This document shows, in pieces, positions 17,251-24,693 of a stretch of 64,000 nt of DNA. Numbering within the stretch: position 1 is the stretch's first letter; each line of letters opens with the position of its first letter. The notes under the pieces were generated by a model that saw nothing but the letters and a program-made list of their open reading frames with translations, was not told where the DNA came from and made no database searches. Both the position numbers and the translations under genes were made by a program. The stretch comes from Streptomyces sp. CNQ-509 (GTDB lineage: Bacteria; Actinomycetota; Actinomycetes; Streptomycetales; Streptomycetaceae): contig NZ_CP011492.1 in the NCBI RefSeq assembly GCF_001011035.1, positions 6,627,447 through 6,691,446 of the forward strand. The letters are read 5' to 3'.

Positions 17251-17299
17251 GGTGGCCGCCGGGCGTGCGCTCCGGCCGCGCGGGCGCGGCGTGGCGGGG

Positions 17300-18043
17300 T
17301 CACGACTTGCCGTGCTTCCCGTTCGGCTGGGCGAGCGGCGTCTGTGCCTGCTTGGTCACGTCCCCGACGAGTTCCACCACATCGGGTCCGTACGACTGCG
17401 AGTTGACGACCTTCAGCAGCAGGACGAAGGAGTTGCTGCCGTACTTCCGGTTCAGCCGGCTCTCGTTCTTCACCAGATAGCGCATCGCCGCCTGGTTGGT
17501 GATGGAGCGCTGGCCGCACGAGAGGAAGACCGGCCTGGCCTCCTGGCCCGCGGAGAGCCGGGCCAGCAGCACGTGCTCGCTGACCCCGTTCTCCAGCCGG
17601 TAGCGCTCCGTGCCCACCGCGAACGCACCGCGGTCGGGGCCCGGCTCGGGGTCGGTGTTGATCCGTACCCCCGGCAGCAGGGACTGCATGTGCGCGGCCA
17701 TGCGGCGGTTGGATATCGGGGTGCCGACGCAGAACTCGGTGCGGTCGCCGAACGTCTGCTGCGCGGTGTCCTGCGCGACGACCTGCACGTGCGCCCCGCA
17801 GGACTTGATCACCGCGGACAGCTCCAGCAGGGCGAGCGCGTCGTGCTTGGCCACGCTCCAGTCCCCGCCGCCGGCGTCCCGGTTCACCACCACCAGGGCC
17901 TCCGAGTTGCGCGGCAGCCCGAAGAAGCGCTCCCGGCGCCGGTGGCGGCGCCCGACGAGGCTGCCGCGCGCGTACCACCCGAGCGCGGCGCCGACCACGA
18001 GGCCGGCGGCGGCCGAGACGAGGACGAGGATGGGTTCGCTCAT
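17300..18043 (-). CDS. Single-pass membrane protein of unknown function
   Basis: Unrecognised 247-residue protein. Residues 1-24 form a hydrophobic anchor (ILVLVSAAAGLVVGAALGW) followed by a strongly basic patch (GRRHRRRERF), predicting a large cytoplasmic domain. The domain carries two look-alike segments: GTPISNRRMAAHM (about residue 106) and SCGQRSITNQAAMRYL (about 174), each a glycine turn, then Asn and a helix. I know no catalytic family with this pair. It lies between a GntR gene and an oppositely oriented unrecognised gene, with no operon partner. Confidence 0.7.
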   Translation of the reverse strand: MSEPILVLVSAAAGLVVGAALGWYARGSLVGRRHRRRERFFGLPRNSEALVVVNRDAGGGDWSVAKHDALALLELSAVIKSCGAHVQVVAQDTAQQTFGDRTEFCVGTPISNRRMAAHMQSLLPGVRINTDPEPGPDRGAFAVGTERYRLENGVSEHVLLARLSAGQEARPVFLSCGQRSITNQAAMRYLVKNESRLNRKYGSNSFVLLLKVVNSQSYGPDVVELVGDVTKQAQTPLAQPNGKHGKS

Positions 18044-18156
18044 GACCGGGCATGCTAGCGGTCGTCCGTAACATTGTTCGAGGCTGCCGTAGCTCAGGTT
18101 CCGTTTACCGCGGCTGCAAAGCCCCCGTAGCGCGGACGAAACACAACGGGTGTCGA

Positions 18157-19572
18157 ATGCCCGCCGTGGCGGAACAATCGCTGCCGCCGGAAATGGCGGA
18201 ATTCGCGCGATTCTTGCGGCAGATCACAGGATGGCTGGACGAAGGGGCCGGCTGGTACGGAGTCTTTCGCCGCGGCGATCCCGACGGGCTGCAAGCCTGC
18301 CTGGACGGCTCCGCACCGGCCCCGTGGGACGTCGTCGAGTCGCTCCTGCACGACCTGGCCGAGCACGCCGGACGGCGTACGGCGGACGCGGCGCTGCCGC
18401 GCGCCCGCGATCTGCACCGCGCCGCCGTCGCCGCCCACGACGCCCGCCGTCCCGACCCCGCCGCCCTGACCGCGGTGCTCCGCGCCCGGCTCGCGGAGCA
18501 CCGCACGGCGGAGGAGGACGCCCAGCGGCTGCGCGACCGGCTGGCGGTGGAGCGCAACCCCTGGACGGCAGAGCAGCTGGAGTACGAGCTGGCGTGGGTG
18601 CGCGACGACGCCGCCCGCGCGTCCGCCCGCTGTGCGGAACTGCGCGGCCGGATCGAGGCGCTGGCGCGGCAGGCGCCGGGCCGGGAGCCCGCGCCCCCGC
18701 CCCCGGCGGCACTCCGGGGCGCCCGGTTCGCGGGAGCCGCCTCGGCGCCGCCGCCGGTGCTGCCCGCCGTGGGCGGCGCGTACGAGGGCGTGCCGCCGGA
18801 CGCCGCCGAGGCCGGCGCCGCCGTGCCGTCCCCGCCCCGGGGCGCCCGGTTCCCGGGCCCCGTTGCCGAGGGGGCCGGCGGTCCGCCCGCGGCCGGGACC
18901 CCCGAGCCGGCCGCCGTGCCGTCCGTACCGCCGCCCAGCGGCGCCCGGTTCGCCGGCGCCGGGTCCGGGGGCGGCGGGCGGCGCCGGAAGGACGCCGCGG
19001 AGGCCGACCGCGCCGCCGCCCGGCGCGCCGCCGCGCGCCGGCTCGCCGGCGAGACCGCCGCCGCCGTGGCCGCCCTGCGCGACGCGGGCCGTACCGGCGA
19101 GGCGTACGCCCGGCTCAGCGCCGCCGCGGCGGGCCCGCCGGAGGCGCTGCCCGACCTCGCCGCCGAACTGGAGCGCACCGCCGGCGCCGCAGAGGTGGCG
19201 ACCCTGCTGTGGGAGGCCGCCGCGCTGCCCCCCGAGCGGCTGACCGGGGCCGCGGACGCGTTCGCCGCCGCCGGCCGTGCGCGCGAGGCGCTGCAGCTCG
19301 TCCGGCACGCCGCCGCCCGGCCCGTACCCGAGCTGGCCGCGATCCTCTCCGCCCTCCACCGCGCGGGCCGCGACCGGGAGTCGGAGGAACTGCTCGACGC
19401 CTTCGCCGCCTCCCGCGGCACCGACGAGGCGGTCGAGCTGGCCGGGGCCGATCCCGGCCGGCTCGTGCCGCAGTTGCTGCGCGCCGCCCGCCGCGGGCCC
19501 GCCCAGCGCCACCGCCGGCTCGCCCTTGCGATGCGCTCCGCGGGCCTGCCGGGTGCGCCCGAATCAGCCTGA
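18157..19572 (+). CDS. Alanine/proline-rich protein of unknown function with GARFxG repeats
   Basis: Unrecognised 471-residue protein. The ATG at 18157 is chosen because the longer upstream frame has non-coding composition. Three parts are visible: an N-terminal helical domain (about 1-170; EMAEFARFLRQITGWLDEG, then a coiled-coil-like segment around RTAEEDAQRLRDRLAVE); a Pro/Ala/Gly linker (about 170-290) holding three near-identical motifs (RGARFAG, RGARFPG, SGARFAG); and an alanine-rich helical repeat region (about 290-471) reminiscent of tetratricopeptide-like folds. No signal peptide. It may be a scaffold or regulator, but nothing in the sequence fixes a function. Confidence 0.65.
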   Translation: MPAVAEQSLPPEMAEFARFLRQITGWLDEGAGWYGVFRRGDPDGLQACLDGSAPAPWDVVESLLHDLAEHAGRRTADAALPRARDLHRAAVAAHDARRPDPAALTAVLRARLAEHRTAEEDAQRLRDRLAVERNPWTAEQLEYELAWVRDDAARASARCAELRGRIEALARQAPGREPAPPPPAALRGARFAGAASAPPPVLPAVGGAYEGVPPDAAEAGAAVPSPPRGARFPGPVAEGAGGPPAAGTPEPAAVPSVPPPSGARFAGAGSGGGGRRRKDAAEADRAAARRAAARRLAGETAAAVAALRDAGRTGEAYARLSAAAAGPPEALPDLAAELERTAGAAEVATLLWEAAALPPERLTGAADAFAAAGRAREALQLVRHAAARPVPELAAILSALHRAGRDRESEELLDAFAASRGTDEAVELAGADPGRLVPQLLRAARRGPAQRHRRLALAMRSAGLPGAPESA

Positions 19573-19612
19573 ACCGGGCCGTTCCGCCCGGCCGGTGTTC
19601 GGTGCGCCGCTC

Positions 19613-19641
19613 TTGCCAGCGCCACCGCGGCGACTTACGTT
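19613..19641 (+). promoter_or_regulatory. Promoter of the nitrilase-aminotransferase unit
   Basis: TTGCCA (19613-19618), 17-bp spacer, TACGTT (19636-19641). The predicted start near 19648 places the TCTAC-N4-GTAGA dyad at about +11 to +24. Confidence 0.55.
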
Positions 19642-19658
19642 CAGAGATCCGCCCGGCT

Positions 19659-19672
19659 TCTACGTGCGTAGA
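19659..19672. promoter_or_regulatory. Operator TCTACGTGCGTAGA
   Basis: Inverted repeat with 6-bp arms (TCTACG/CGTAGA) and a 2-base centre, 30 bp before the start codon and 18 bp after the -10 box. The same TCTAC-N4-GTAGA pattern at the same distance from the promoter occurs before the dihydropyrimidinase gene. Confidence 0.6.
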
Positions 19673-19701
19673 GCCTCCGGCGTCCCGTCCGAGGAGCAGC
19701 C

Positions 19702-20544
19702 ATGGCCAACGTTGTACGCGCCGCACTCGTCCAGGCGACGTGGACCGGCGACACCGAGTCGATGATCGCGAAGCACGAGGAGCACGCGAGAGCCGCCGCC
19801 GCCCGCGGCGCCCGCATCATCGGCTTCCAGGAGGTCTTCAACGCCCCCTATTTCTGCCAGGTGCAGGAGCCCGAGCACTACCGCTGGGCCGAGCCCGTAC
19901 CCGACGGGCCCACCGTCGTACGGATGCGGGCCCTCGCCCGCGAGACCGGCATGGTCGTGGTCGTCCCGGTCTTCGAGATCGAGCAGGAGGGCTTCTACTA
20001 CAACACCGCGGTCGTCATCGACGCCGACGGCACGGTCCTCGGCAAGTACCGCAAGCACCACATCCCGCAGGTCAAGGGCTTCTGGGAGAAGTACTACTTC
20101 AAGCCGGGCAACGCCGGCTGGCCGGTCTTCGACACCGCCGTCGGCAGGGTCGGCGTCTACATCTGCTACGACCGGCACTTCCCCGAGGGCTGGCGCGCCC
20201 TCGGCCTCGCCGGCGCCCAGCTCGTCTACAACCCGTCGGCGACCTCCCGCGGCCTGTCGGCGTACCTGTGGCAACTGGAGCAGCCCGCGGCGGCCGTCGC
20301 CAACGAGTACTTCATCGCCGCCATCAACCGCGTCGGCGTCGAGGAGTACGGCGACAACGACTTCTACGGCACGAGCTACTTCGTCGACCCCCGCGGCCAG
20401 TTCGTCGGCGACGTCGCGAGCGACAAGGAGGAGGAACTGGTGGTGCGCGACCTCGACTTCGGCATGATCGAGGAGGTCCGCCGGCAGTGGGCCTTCTACC
20501 GGGACCGCCGCCCGGACGCCTACGGGGACCTGGTGCAGCCGTGA
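19702..20544 (+). CDS. Nitrilase-superfamily amidohydrolase, likely beta-ureidopropionase
   Basis: C-N hydrolase expected to act on N-carbamoyl-beta-alanine, the third step of reductive pyrimidine breakdown; an N-carbamoylputrescine amidase is the alternative. The ATG at 19702 follows GAGGAG. The Glu-Lys-Cys catalytic triad is visible: E44 in IIGFQEVFN, the lysine in GKYRKHHIP (about 118) and C155 in IYICYDRHFPEG. The 280-residue length and the NPSATSRGLSAYLW and FIAAINRVG segments match this branch. The stop overlaps the GTG start of the aminotransferase. It follows its own promoter and a shared operator. The substrate is inferred from the dihydropyrimidinase nearby. Confidence 0.82.
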   Translation: MANVVRAALVQATWTGDTESMIAKHEEHARAAAARGARIIGFQEVFNAPYFCQVQEPEHYRWAEPVPDGPTVVRMRALARETGMVVVVPVFEIEQEGFYYNTAVVIDADGTVLGKYRKHHIPQVKGFWEKYYFKPGNAGWPVFDTAVGRVGVYICYDRHFPEGWRALGLAGAQLVYNPSATSRGLSAYLWQLEQPAAAVANEYFIAAINRVGVEEYGDNDFYGTSYFVDPRGQFVGDVASDKEEELVVRDLDFGMIEEVRRQWAFYRDRRPDAYGDLVQP

Positions 20545-21839
20545 GCGCGGCGAACGGCGGCGGCGTACACCGCGATCTGCTCGCCCGGCACCGGGCCGTC
20601 CTGCCCGACTGGATGGCGCTCTACTACGCCGAGCCCATCGAGATCACCCACGGCGAGGGCCGGCACGTCTGGGACGCCGAGGGCAACCGCTACCTCGACT
20701 TCTTCGGCGGCATCCTCACCACCATGACCGCCCACGCCCTCCCGGAGGTCACCAAGGCGGTCGCCGAGCAGGCCGGCCGCATCCTGCACACCTCCACCCT
20801 CTATCTCAACCGCCCCATGGTGGAACTGGCCGAGCGCATCGCGCAGTTGTCCGGCATCCCCGACGCGCGGGTGTTCTTCACCACCTCGGGCACCGAGGCC
20901 ACCGACACGGCGCTGCTGCTGGCGAGCACGTACCGCCGCTCCAACCAGGTGCTGGCCATGCGTAACAGCTACCACGGCCGCTCCTTCACCGCGGTCGGTA
21001 TCACCGGCAACCGCGCCTGGTCGCCCACCAGCCTCTCCCCGCTGCAGACCCTCTACGTCCACGGCGGCATCCGCACCGCGGGCCCCTTCGCCGACCTCGA
21101 CGACGCCGCGTTCATCGACGCCTGCGTCGCCGACCTGCGCGACATGCTCTCCCAGACCCGCGGCGTCGCCGCCCTCATCGCCGAACCCGTCCAGGGCGTC
21201 GGCGGCTTCACCTCCCCGCCCGACGGCCTGTACGCCGCGTTCCGCGAGGTGCTCGCCGAGGAGGGGATCCTGTGGATCACCGACGAGGTGCAGTCGGGCT
21301 GGGGCCGTACCGGCGACCACTTCTGGGGCTGGCAGGCGCACGCGGGCAACGGCCCGCCGGACATGCTCACCTTCGCCAAGGGGATCGGCAACGGCACCTC
21401 CATCGGCGGCGTCGTCGCCCGCGCCGAGATCATGAACTGCCTGGACGCCAACTCCCTCTCCACGTTCGGCGGCAGCCCGGTCACCATGGCCGCGGGCCTG
21501 GCCAACCTCGGCTACGTCCTGGAGCACGACCTCCAGGGCAACGCCCGCCGCGTCGGCGGCCTGCTCATCGAGCGGCTGCGGGCCGCCGCGGCGGGCCTCG
21601 CCTCGGTGCGCGAGGTACGCGGCCGGGGCCTGATGATCGGCATCGAGCTGGCCACCCCCGGGCACGCCGCGGCGGTGCTGGAGCACGCCCGCGCGGGCGG
21701 CCTGCTCGTCGGCCGGGGCAAGGCCGGCGAGACGCTGCGCATCGCGCCGCCGCTCTCCCTGACCGTCGCGGAGGCGGAGGAGGGCGCGGCCGTTCTCGAA
21801 CGGGCCCTGCACGCCGCCGACGCGGAGACCGCCGGCTGA
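20541..21839 (+). CDS. Class III PLP-dependent aminotransferase (omega-amino acid type)
   Basis: Predicted to transaminate beta-alanine or a related omega-amino acid released by the amidase. The GTG at 20541 overlaps the preceding stop. Class III landmarks are RYLDFFGGI, FFTTSGTEATDTALLLA for cofactor phosphate, NSYHGRS, ITDEVQSGWGRTGDHFW (cofactor Asp) and the PLP lysine K280 in TFAKGIGNG. The 432-residue length is typical. Translationally coupled to the amidase; a strong hairpin follows the stop, so the two genes form one unit. Confidence 0.88.
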   Translation: MSAANGGGVHRDLLARHRAVLPDWMALYYAEPIEITHGEGRHVWDAEGNRYLDFFGGILTTMTAHALPEVTKAVAEQAGRILHTSTLYLNRPMVELAERIAQLSGIPDARVFFTTSGTEATDTALLLASTYRRSNQVLAMRNSYHGRSFTAVGITGNRAWSPTSLSPLQTLYVHGGIRTAGPFADLDDAAFIDACVADLRDMLSQTRGVAALIAEPVQGVGGFTSPPDGLYAAFREVLAEEGILWITDEVQSGWGRTGDHFWGWQAHAGNGPPDMLTFAKGIGNGTSIGGVVARAEIMNCLDANSLSTFGGSPVTMAAGLANLGYVLEHDLQGNARRVGGLLIERLRAAAAGLASVREVRGRGLMIGIELATPGHAAAVLEHARAGGLLVGRGKAGETLRIAPPLSLTVAEAEEGAAVLERALHAADAETAG

Positions 21840-21857
21840 GGCGGAGTTCGCAAGGAC

Positions 21858-21897
21858 GGAGGCCGGCCGTGCGCCGCGAGGCGCCCGGCCGGCCTCC
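21858..21897 (+). terminator. Strong hairpin ending the amidase-aminotransferase unit
   Basis: GGAGGCCGGCCG (21858-21869) pairs with CGGCCGGCCTCC (21886-21897), extended inward by GCGCC/GGCGC around a GCGA loop. It begins 18 bp after the aminotransferase stop. The remaining 21898-22112 of the gap holds no recognisable gene. Confidence 0.75.
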
Positions 21898-22112
21898 GGC
21901 GGGTGGCGGCGGGTGAGCGATACCGCAACGAGGCCCCGGCCCGCGACTTCCCGAGGGAGGTGGAGGAGCTGCTTTGGCCCACGAAGGATGGCAGCCGGAC
22001 GCGTACCGGCAGTAGTCACCGCTGTCACGAACAAGGCGTGCACAACGCACGGATACGGCGCCCCGCGCGCACGGCCCGCGCCACGCGGTGGCGACGGGCG
22101 GCTGCCGCGGTA

Positions 22113-22142
22113 TTGCCGAGCGCGGTGCCATGCTTCTACGGT
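22113..22142 (+). promoter_or_regulatory. Promoter of the dihydropyrimidinase-LLM-NCS1 unit
   Basis: TTGCCG (22113-22118), 18-bp spacer, TACGGT (22137-22142); same type as the promoter at 19613-19641. The predicted start near 22149 puts the operator at 22161-22174 at about +12 to +25. Confidence 0.5.
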
Positions 22143-22160
22143 CTTCGCACGCAGCTCGAC

Positions 22161-22174
22161 TCTACGGGTGTAGA
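22161..22174. promoter_or_regulatory. Operator TCTACGGGTGTAGA
   Basis: Inverted repeat with 5-bp arms TCTAC/GTAGA, 19 bp after the -10 box and 40 bp before the dihydropyrimidinase start. It matches the site at 19659-19672. An extra half-site TTCTACG lies at 22134-22140, overlapping the -10 box. Confidence 0.6.
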
Positions 22175-22213
22175 CCCCTGGTGACGTCGCGTCGCCGGAA
22201 GGGAGCAGAGGCC

Positions 22214-23614
22214 GTGAGCCGTACAGTCATCACCGGCGGTCTTGTCATCACCGCCGCCGACGAGATCCACGCCGACGTGCTCGTCGAGGACGGCCGCGTC
22301 ACCGCGCTCGCCGCACACGGCAGCGACGCCGCCGCCGGCTGGCGCGAGGGCGCCGCCGTGCTCGACGCCACCGGGAAGTACGTCATCCCGGGCGGGGTGG
22401 ACGCCCACACGCACATGGAACTGCCCTTCGGCGGCACGTTCGCCTCGGACACCTTCGAGACGGGCACCCGCGCCGCCGCCTGGGGCGGCACGACGACCAT
22501 CGTGGACTTCGCCGTACAGAAGCAGGGCAGCGCGCTGCGCGAAGGGCTGGACGCCTGGCACGCCAAGGCTGACGCCCAGTGCAGCATCGACTACGCCTTC
22601 CACATGATCCTCTCCGACGTCAACGAGCACACGCTCAAGGAGATGGACGGCCTGGTCGAGGAGGGCGTGACCTCCTTCAAGCTCTTCATGGCCTACCCGG
22701 GCGTCTTCTACAGCGACGACGGCCAGATCCTGCGCGCCATGCAGCGCGCCGCGGGCAACGGCGGGCTGATCATGATGCACGCCGAGAACGGCATCGCCAT
22801 CGACGTCCTCGTCGAACAGGCCCTCAAGGCCGGGAAGACCGACCCGCGTTACCACGGCGAGGTGCGCAAGGTGCTGCTGGAGGCCGAGGCCACGCACCGC
22901 GCCATCCAGCTCGCCCGCGTCGCCGGCAGCCCGCTGTACGTCGTGCACGTCTCCGCCGAGGAGGCCGTCGCCGAGCTGGCGCAGGCCCGCGACGCCGGCC
23001 TGCCGGTCTTCGGCGAGACCTGCCCGCAGTACCTCTTCCTCTCCACCGACAACCTCGCCGAGCCGGACTTCGGGGGCGCGAAGTACGTCTGCTCCACGCC
23101 GCTGCGCCCCCGCGAGCACCAGGCCGCCCTCTGGCGCGGTCTGCGCACCGACGACCTCCAGGTCGTCTCCACCGACCACTGCCCGTTCTGCTTCGCGGAC
23201 CAGAAGGAACTGGGCCGCGGCGACTTCTCCAAGATCCCCAACGGGCTGCCGGGCGTGGAGAACCGGATGGACCTCCTCCACCAGGCCGTGCTCGACGGCC
23301 ACCTCACCCGCCGCCGCTGGATCGACATCGCCTGCGCCGCCCCGGCGCGGATGTTCGGCCTCTACCCCCGCAAGGGCACCATCGCCCCCGGCTCCGACGC
23401 CGACATCGTCATCTACGACCCCGGGGCCCGCCAGACGCTCTCCGCCGCCACCCACCACATGAACGTCGACTACTCGGCGTACGAGGGCAAGGAGATCACC
23501 GGCCGGGTCGAGACCGTGCTCTCCCGCGGCGAGAGGGTCCTCGACGGCCGGGAGTTCACCGGCCACGCGGGACACGGCCAGTACATCCCGCGCGGCACCT
23601 GCCAGTTCCTGTAG
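22214..23614 (+). CDS. hydA: Dihydropyrimidinase (D-hydantoinase)
   Basis: Zinc amidohydrolase that opens dihydrouracil/dihydrothymine (or 5-substituted hydantoins) to N-carbamoyl-beta-amino acids. The GTG at 22214 follows GGAAGGGAG. The binuclear site is complete: H65 and H67 in DAHTHME, the carboxylated lysine K156 in SFKLFMAYPG, histidines in MMHAENG and VVHVSAEEAV, and D321 in VSTDHCPF. It has 466 residues with the usual C-terminal tail. It heads a unit with the LLM oxidoreductase and NCS1 transporter. Confidence 0.92.
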   Translation: MSRTVITGGLVITAADEIHADVLVEDGRVTALAAHGSDAAAGWREGAAVLDATGKYVIPGGVDAHTHMELPFGGTFASDTFETGTRAAAWGGTTTIVDFAVQKQGSALREGLDAWHAKADAQCSIDYAFHMILSDVNEHTLKEMDGLVEEGVTSFKLFMAYPGVFYSDDGQILRAMQRAAGNGGLIMMHAENGIAIDVLVEQALKAGKTDPRYHGEVRKVLLEAEATHRAIQLARVAGSPLYVVHVSAEEAVAELAQARDAGLPVFGETCPQYLFLSTDNLAEPDFGGAKYVCSTPLRPREHQAALWRGLRTDDLQVVSTDHCPFCFADQKELGRGDFSKIPNGLPGVENRMDLLHQAVLDGHLTRRRWIDIACAAPARMFGLYPRKGTIAPGSDADIVIYDPGARQTLSAATHHMNVDYSAYEGKEITGRVETVLSRGERVLDGREFTGHAGHGQYIPRGTCQFL

Positions 23615-23664
23615 AACCAGCCACCAGACCCACACCTCCGGCATCGCGACCCAAGGGGGCCGAA

Positions 23665-24684
23665 GTGGATTTCGGACTCGTGCTGCAGACAGATCCGCCC
23701 GCATCCGCCGTCGTCGGCCTCATGCGCCGCGCGGAGAACAACGGCTTCCGCTACGGCTGGACGTTCGACTCCACCGTCCTGTGGCAGGAGCCGTACGTCA
23801 TCTACAGCCGCATCCTCGAGCACACCGACCGGCTCACCGTCGGCCCCATGGTCACCAACCCGGGCACCCGTACCTGGGAGGTCACCGCCTCCGCCTTCGC
23901 CACCCTCAACGAGATGTACGGCAACCGCACCGTCTGCGGCATCGGCCGCGGCGACTCCGCCATGCGCGTCGCCGGCCGCCCGCCCAACACCCTGGCGCGC
24001 CTCGGCGACGCCATCCGCGTCATCCGCGACCTCGCCGAGGGCCGCGAGGCCGTCGTCGACCGCGAGTCCGGCACGACGCTGCGGCTGCCGTGGGTCGAGA
24101 ACGGCCGGCTCCCGGTGTGGATGGCGGCGTACGGGCCGAAGGCGCTGGCGCTCGCCGGGCAGGTCGCGGACGGCTTCATCCTCCAGCTCTCGGACATCTA
24201 CCTCACCGAGTTCATGGTCAAGGCCGTCCGCACCGCCGCCGCCCAGGCGGGCCGCGACCCGGACGACCTGACGATCTGCGTCGCCGCCCCCGCGTACGTC
24301 ACGGACGGCACCCCCGAGGCGCTGGCGCACGCGCGCGAGCAGTGCCGCTGGTTCGGCGGCATGGTCGGCAACCACGTCGCCGACCTGGTCGACCGCTACG
24401 GCGAGCACTCCGACGTCGTCCCCGAGGCGCTCACGGCGTACGTCAAGCAGCGCCAGGGCTACGACTACTCCCATCACGGCCGCGCCGGAAACCCGTCCAC
24501 CGACTTCGTACCCGACGACATCGTGGACCGCTTCTGCATCCTGGGCCCGGTCGAGGCGCACCTGGAGAAGCTGCGCCGGCTGCGGGAGCTGGGCGTGCAC
24601 CAGTTCGCGATCTACGCGATGCACGACGCGAAGGAGTCCACCATCGACGCGTACGGGAAGTACGTCATCCCGGCGCTGGCCTGA
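23665..24684 (+). CDS. LLM-class (F420-type) oxidoreductase
   Basis: Luciferase-like monooxygenase-fold barrel, probably using coenzyme F420; it resembles the TIGR03842/CPS_4043 clade as I recall it. The GTG at 23665 follows AAGGGGG. Visible features are the N-terminal strand MDFGLVLQTD, VGPMVTNPGTRTWEV, GIGRGDSAMRVAGRPP (cofactor phosphate region), WMAAYGPKALALAGQVADGF, and the C-terminal FCILGPVEAHLEKL. The 339-residue size is typical. It is not obviously RutA-like. Lying between dihydropyrimidinase and a nucleobase transporter, with no dihydropyrimidine dehydrogenase in view, it is a candidate for the reducing step that supplies dihydropyrimidine; this is inference. Confidence 0.8.
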   Translation: MDFGLVLQTDPPASAVVGLMRRAENNGFRYGWTFDSTVLWQEPYVIYSRILEHTDRLTVGPMVTNPGTRTWEVTASAFATLNEMYGNRTVCGIGRGDSAMRVAGRPPNTLARLGDAIRVIRDLAEGREAVVDRESGTTLRLPWVENGRLPVWMAAYGPKALALAGQVADGFILQLSDIYLTEFMVKAVRTAAAQAGRDPDDLTICVAAPAYVTDGTPEALAHAREQCRWFGGMVGNHVADLVDRYGEHSDVVPEALTAYVKQRQGYDYSHHGRAGNPSTDFVPDDIVDRFCILGPVEAHLEKLRRLRELGVHQFAIYAMHDAKESTIDAYGKYVIPALA

Positions 24685-24693
24685 GGGGGAACC

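Noticed and set aside
18052..18156. Upstream extension of the GARFxG-repeat protein
   Set aside because: The 35 extra residues have Cys/Arg-rich non-coding composition and run across the AT-richer promoter-like region; the start at 18157 is better.
21903..22184. A 93-codon frame in the gap before dihydropyrimidinase
   Set aside because: Arg-rich composition, no ribosome site, and it covers the promoter and operator of the next unit.
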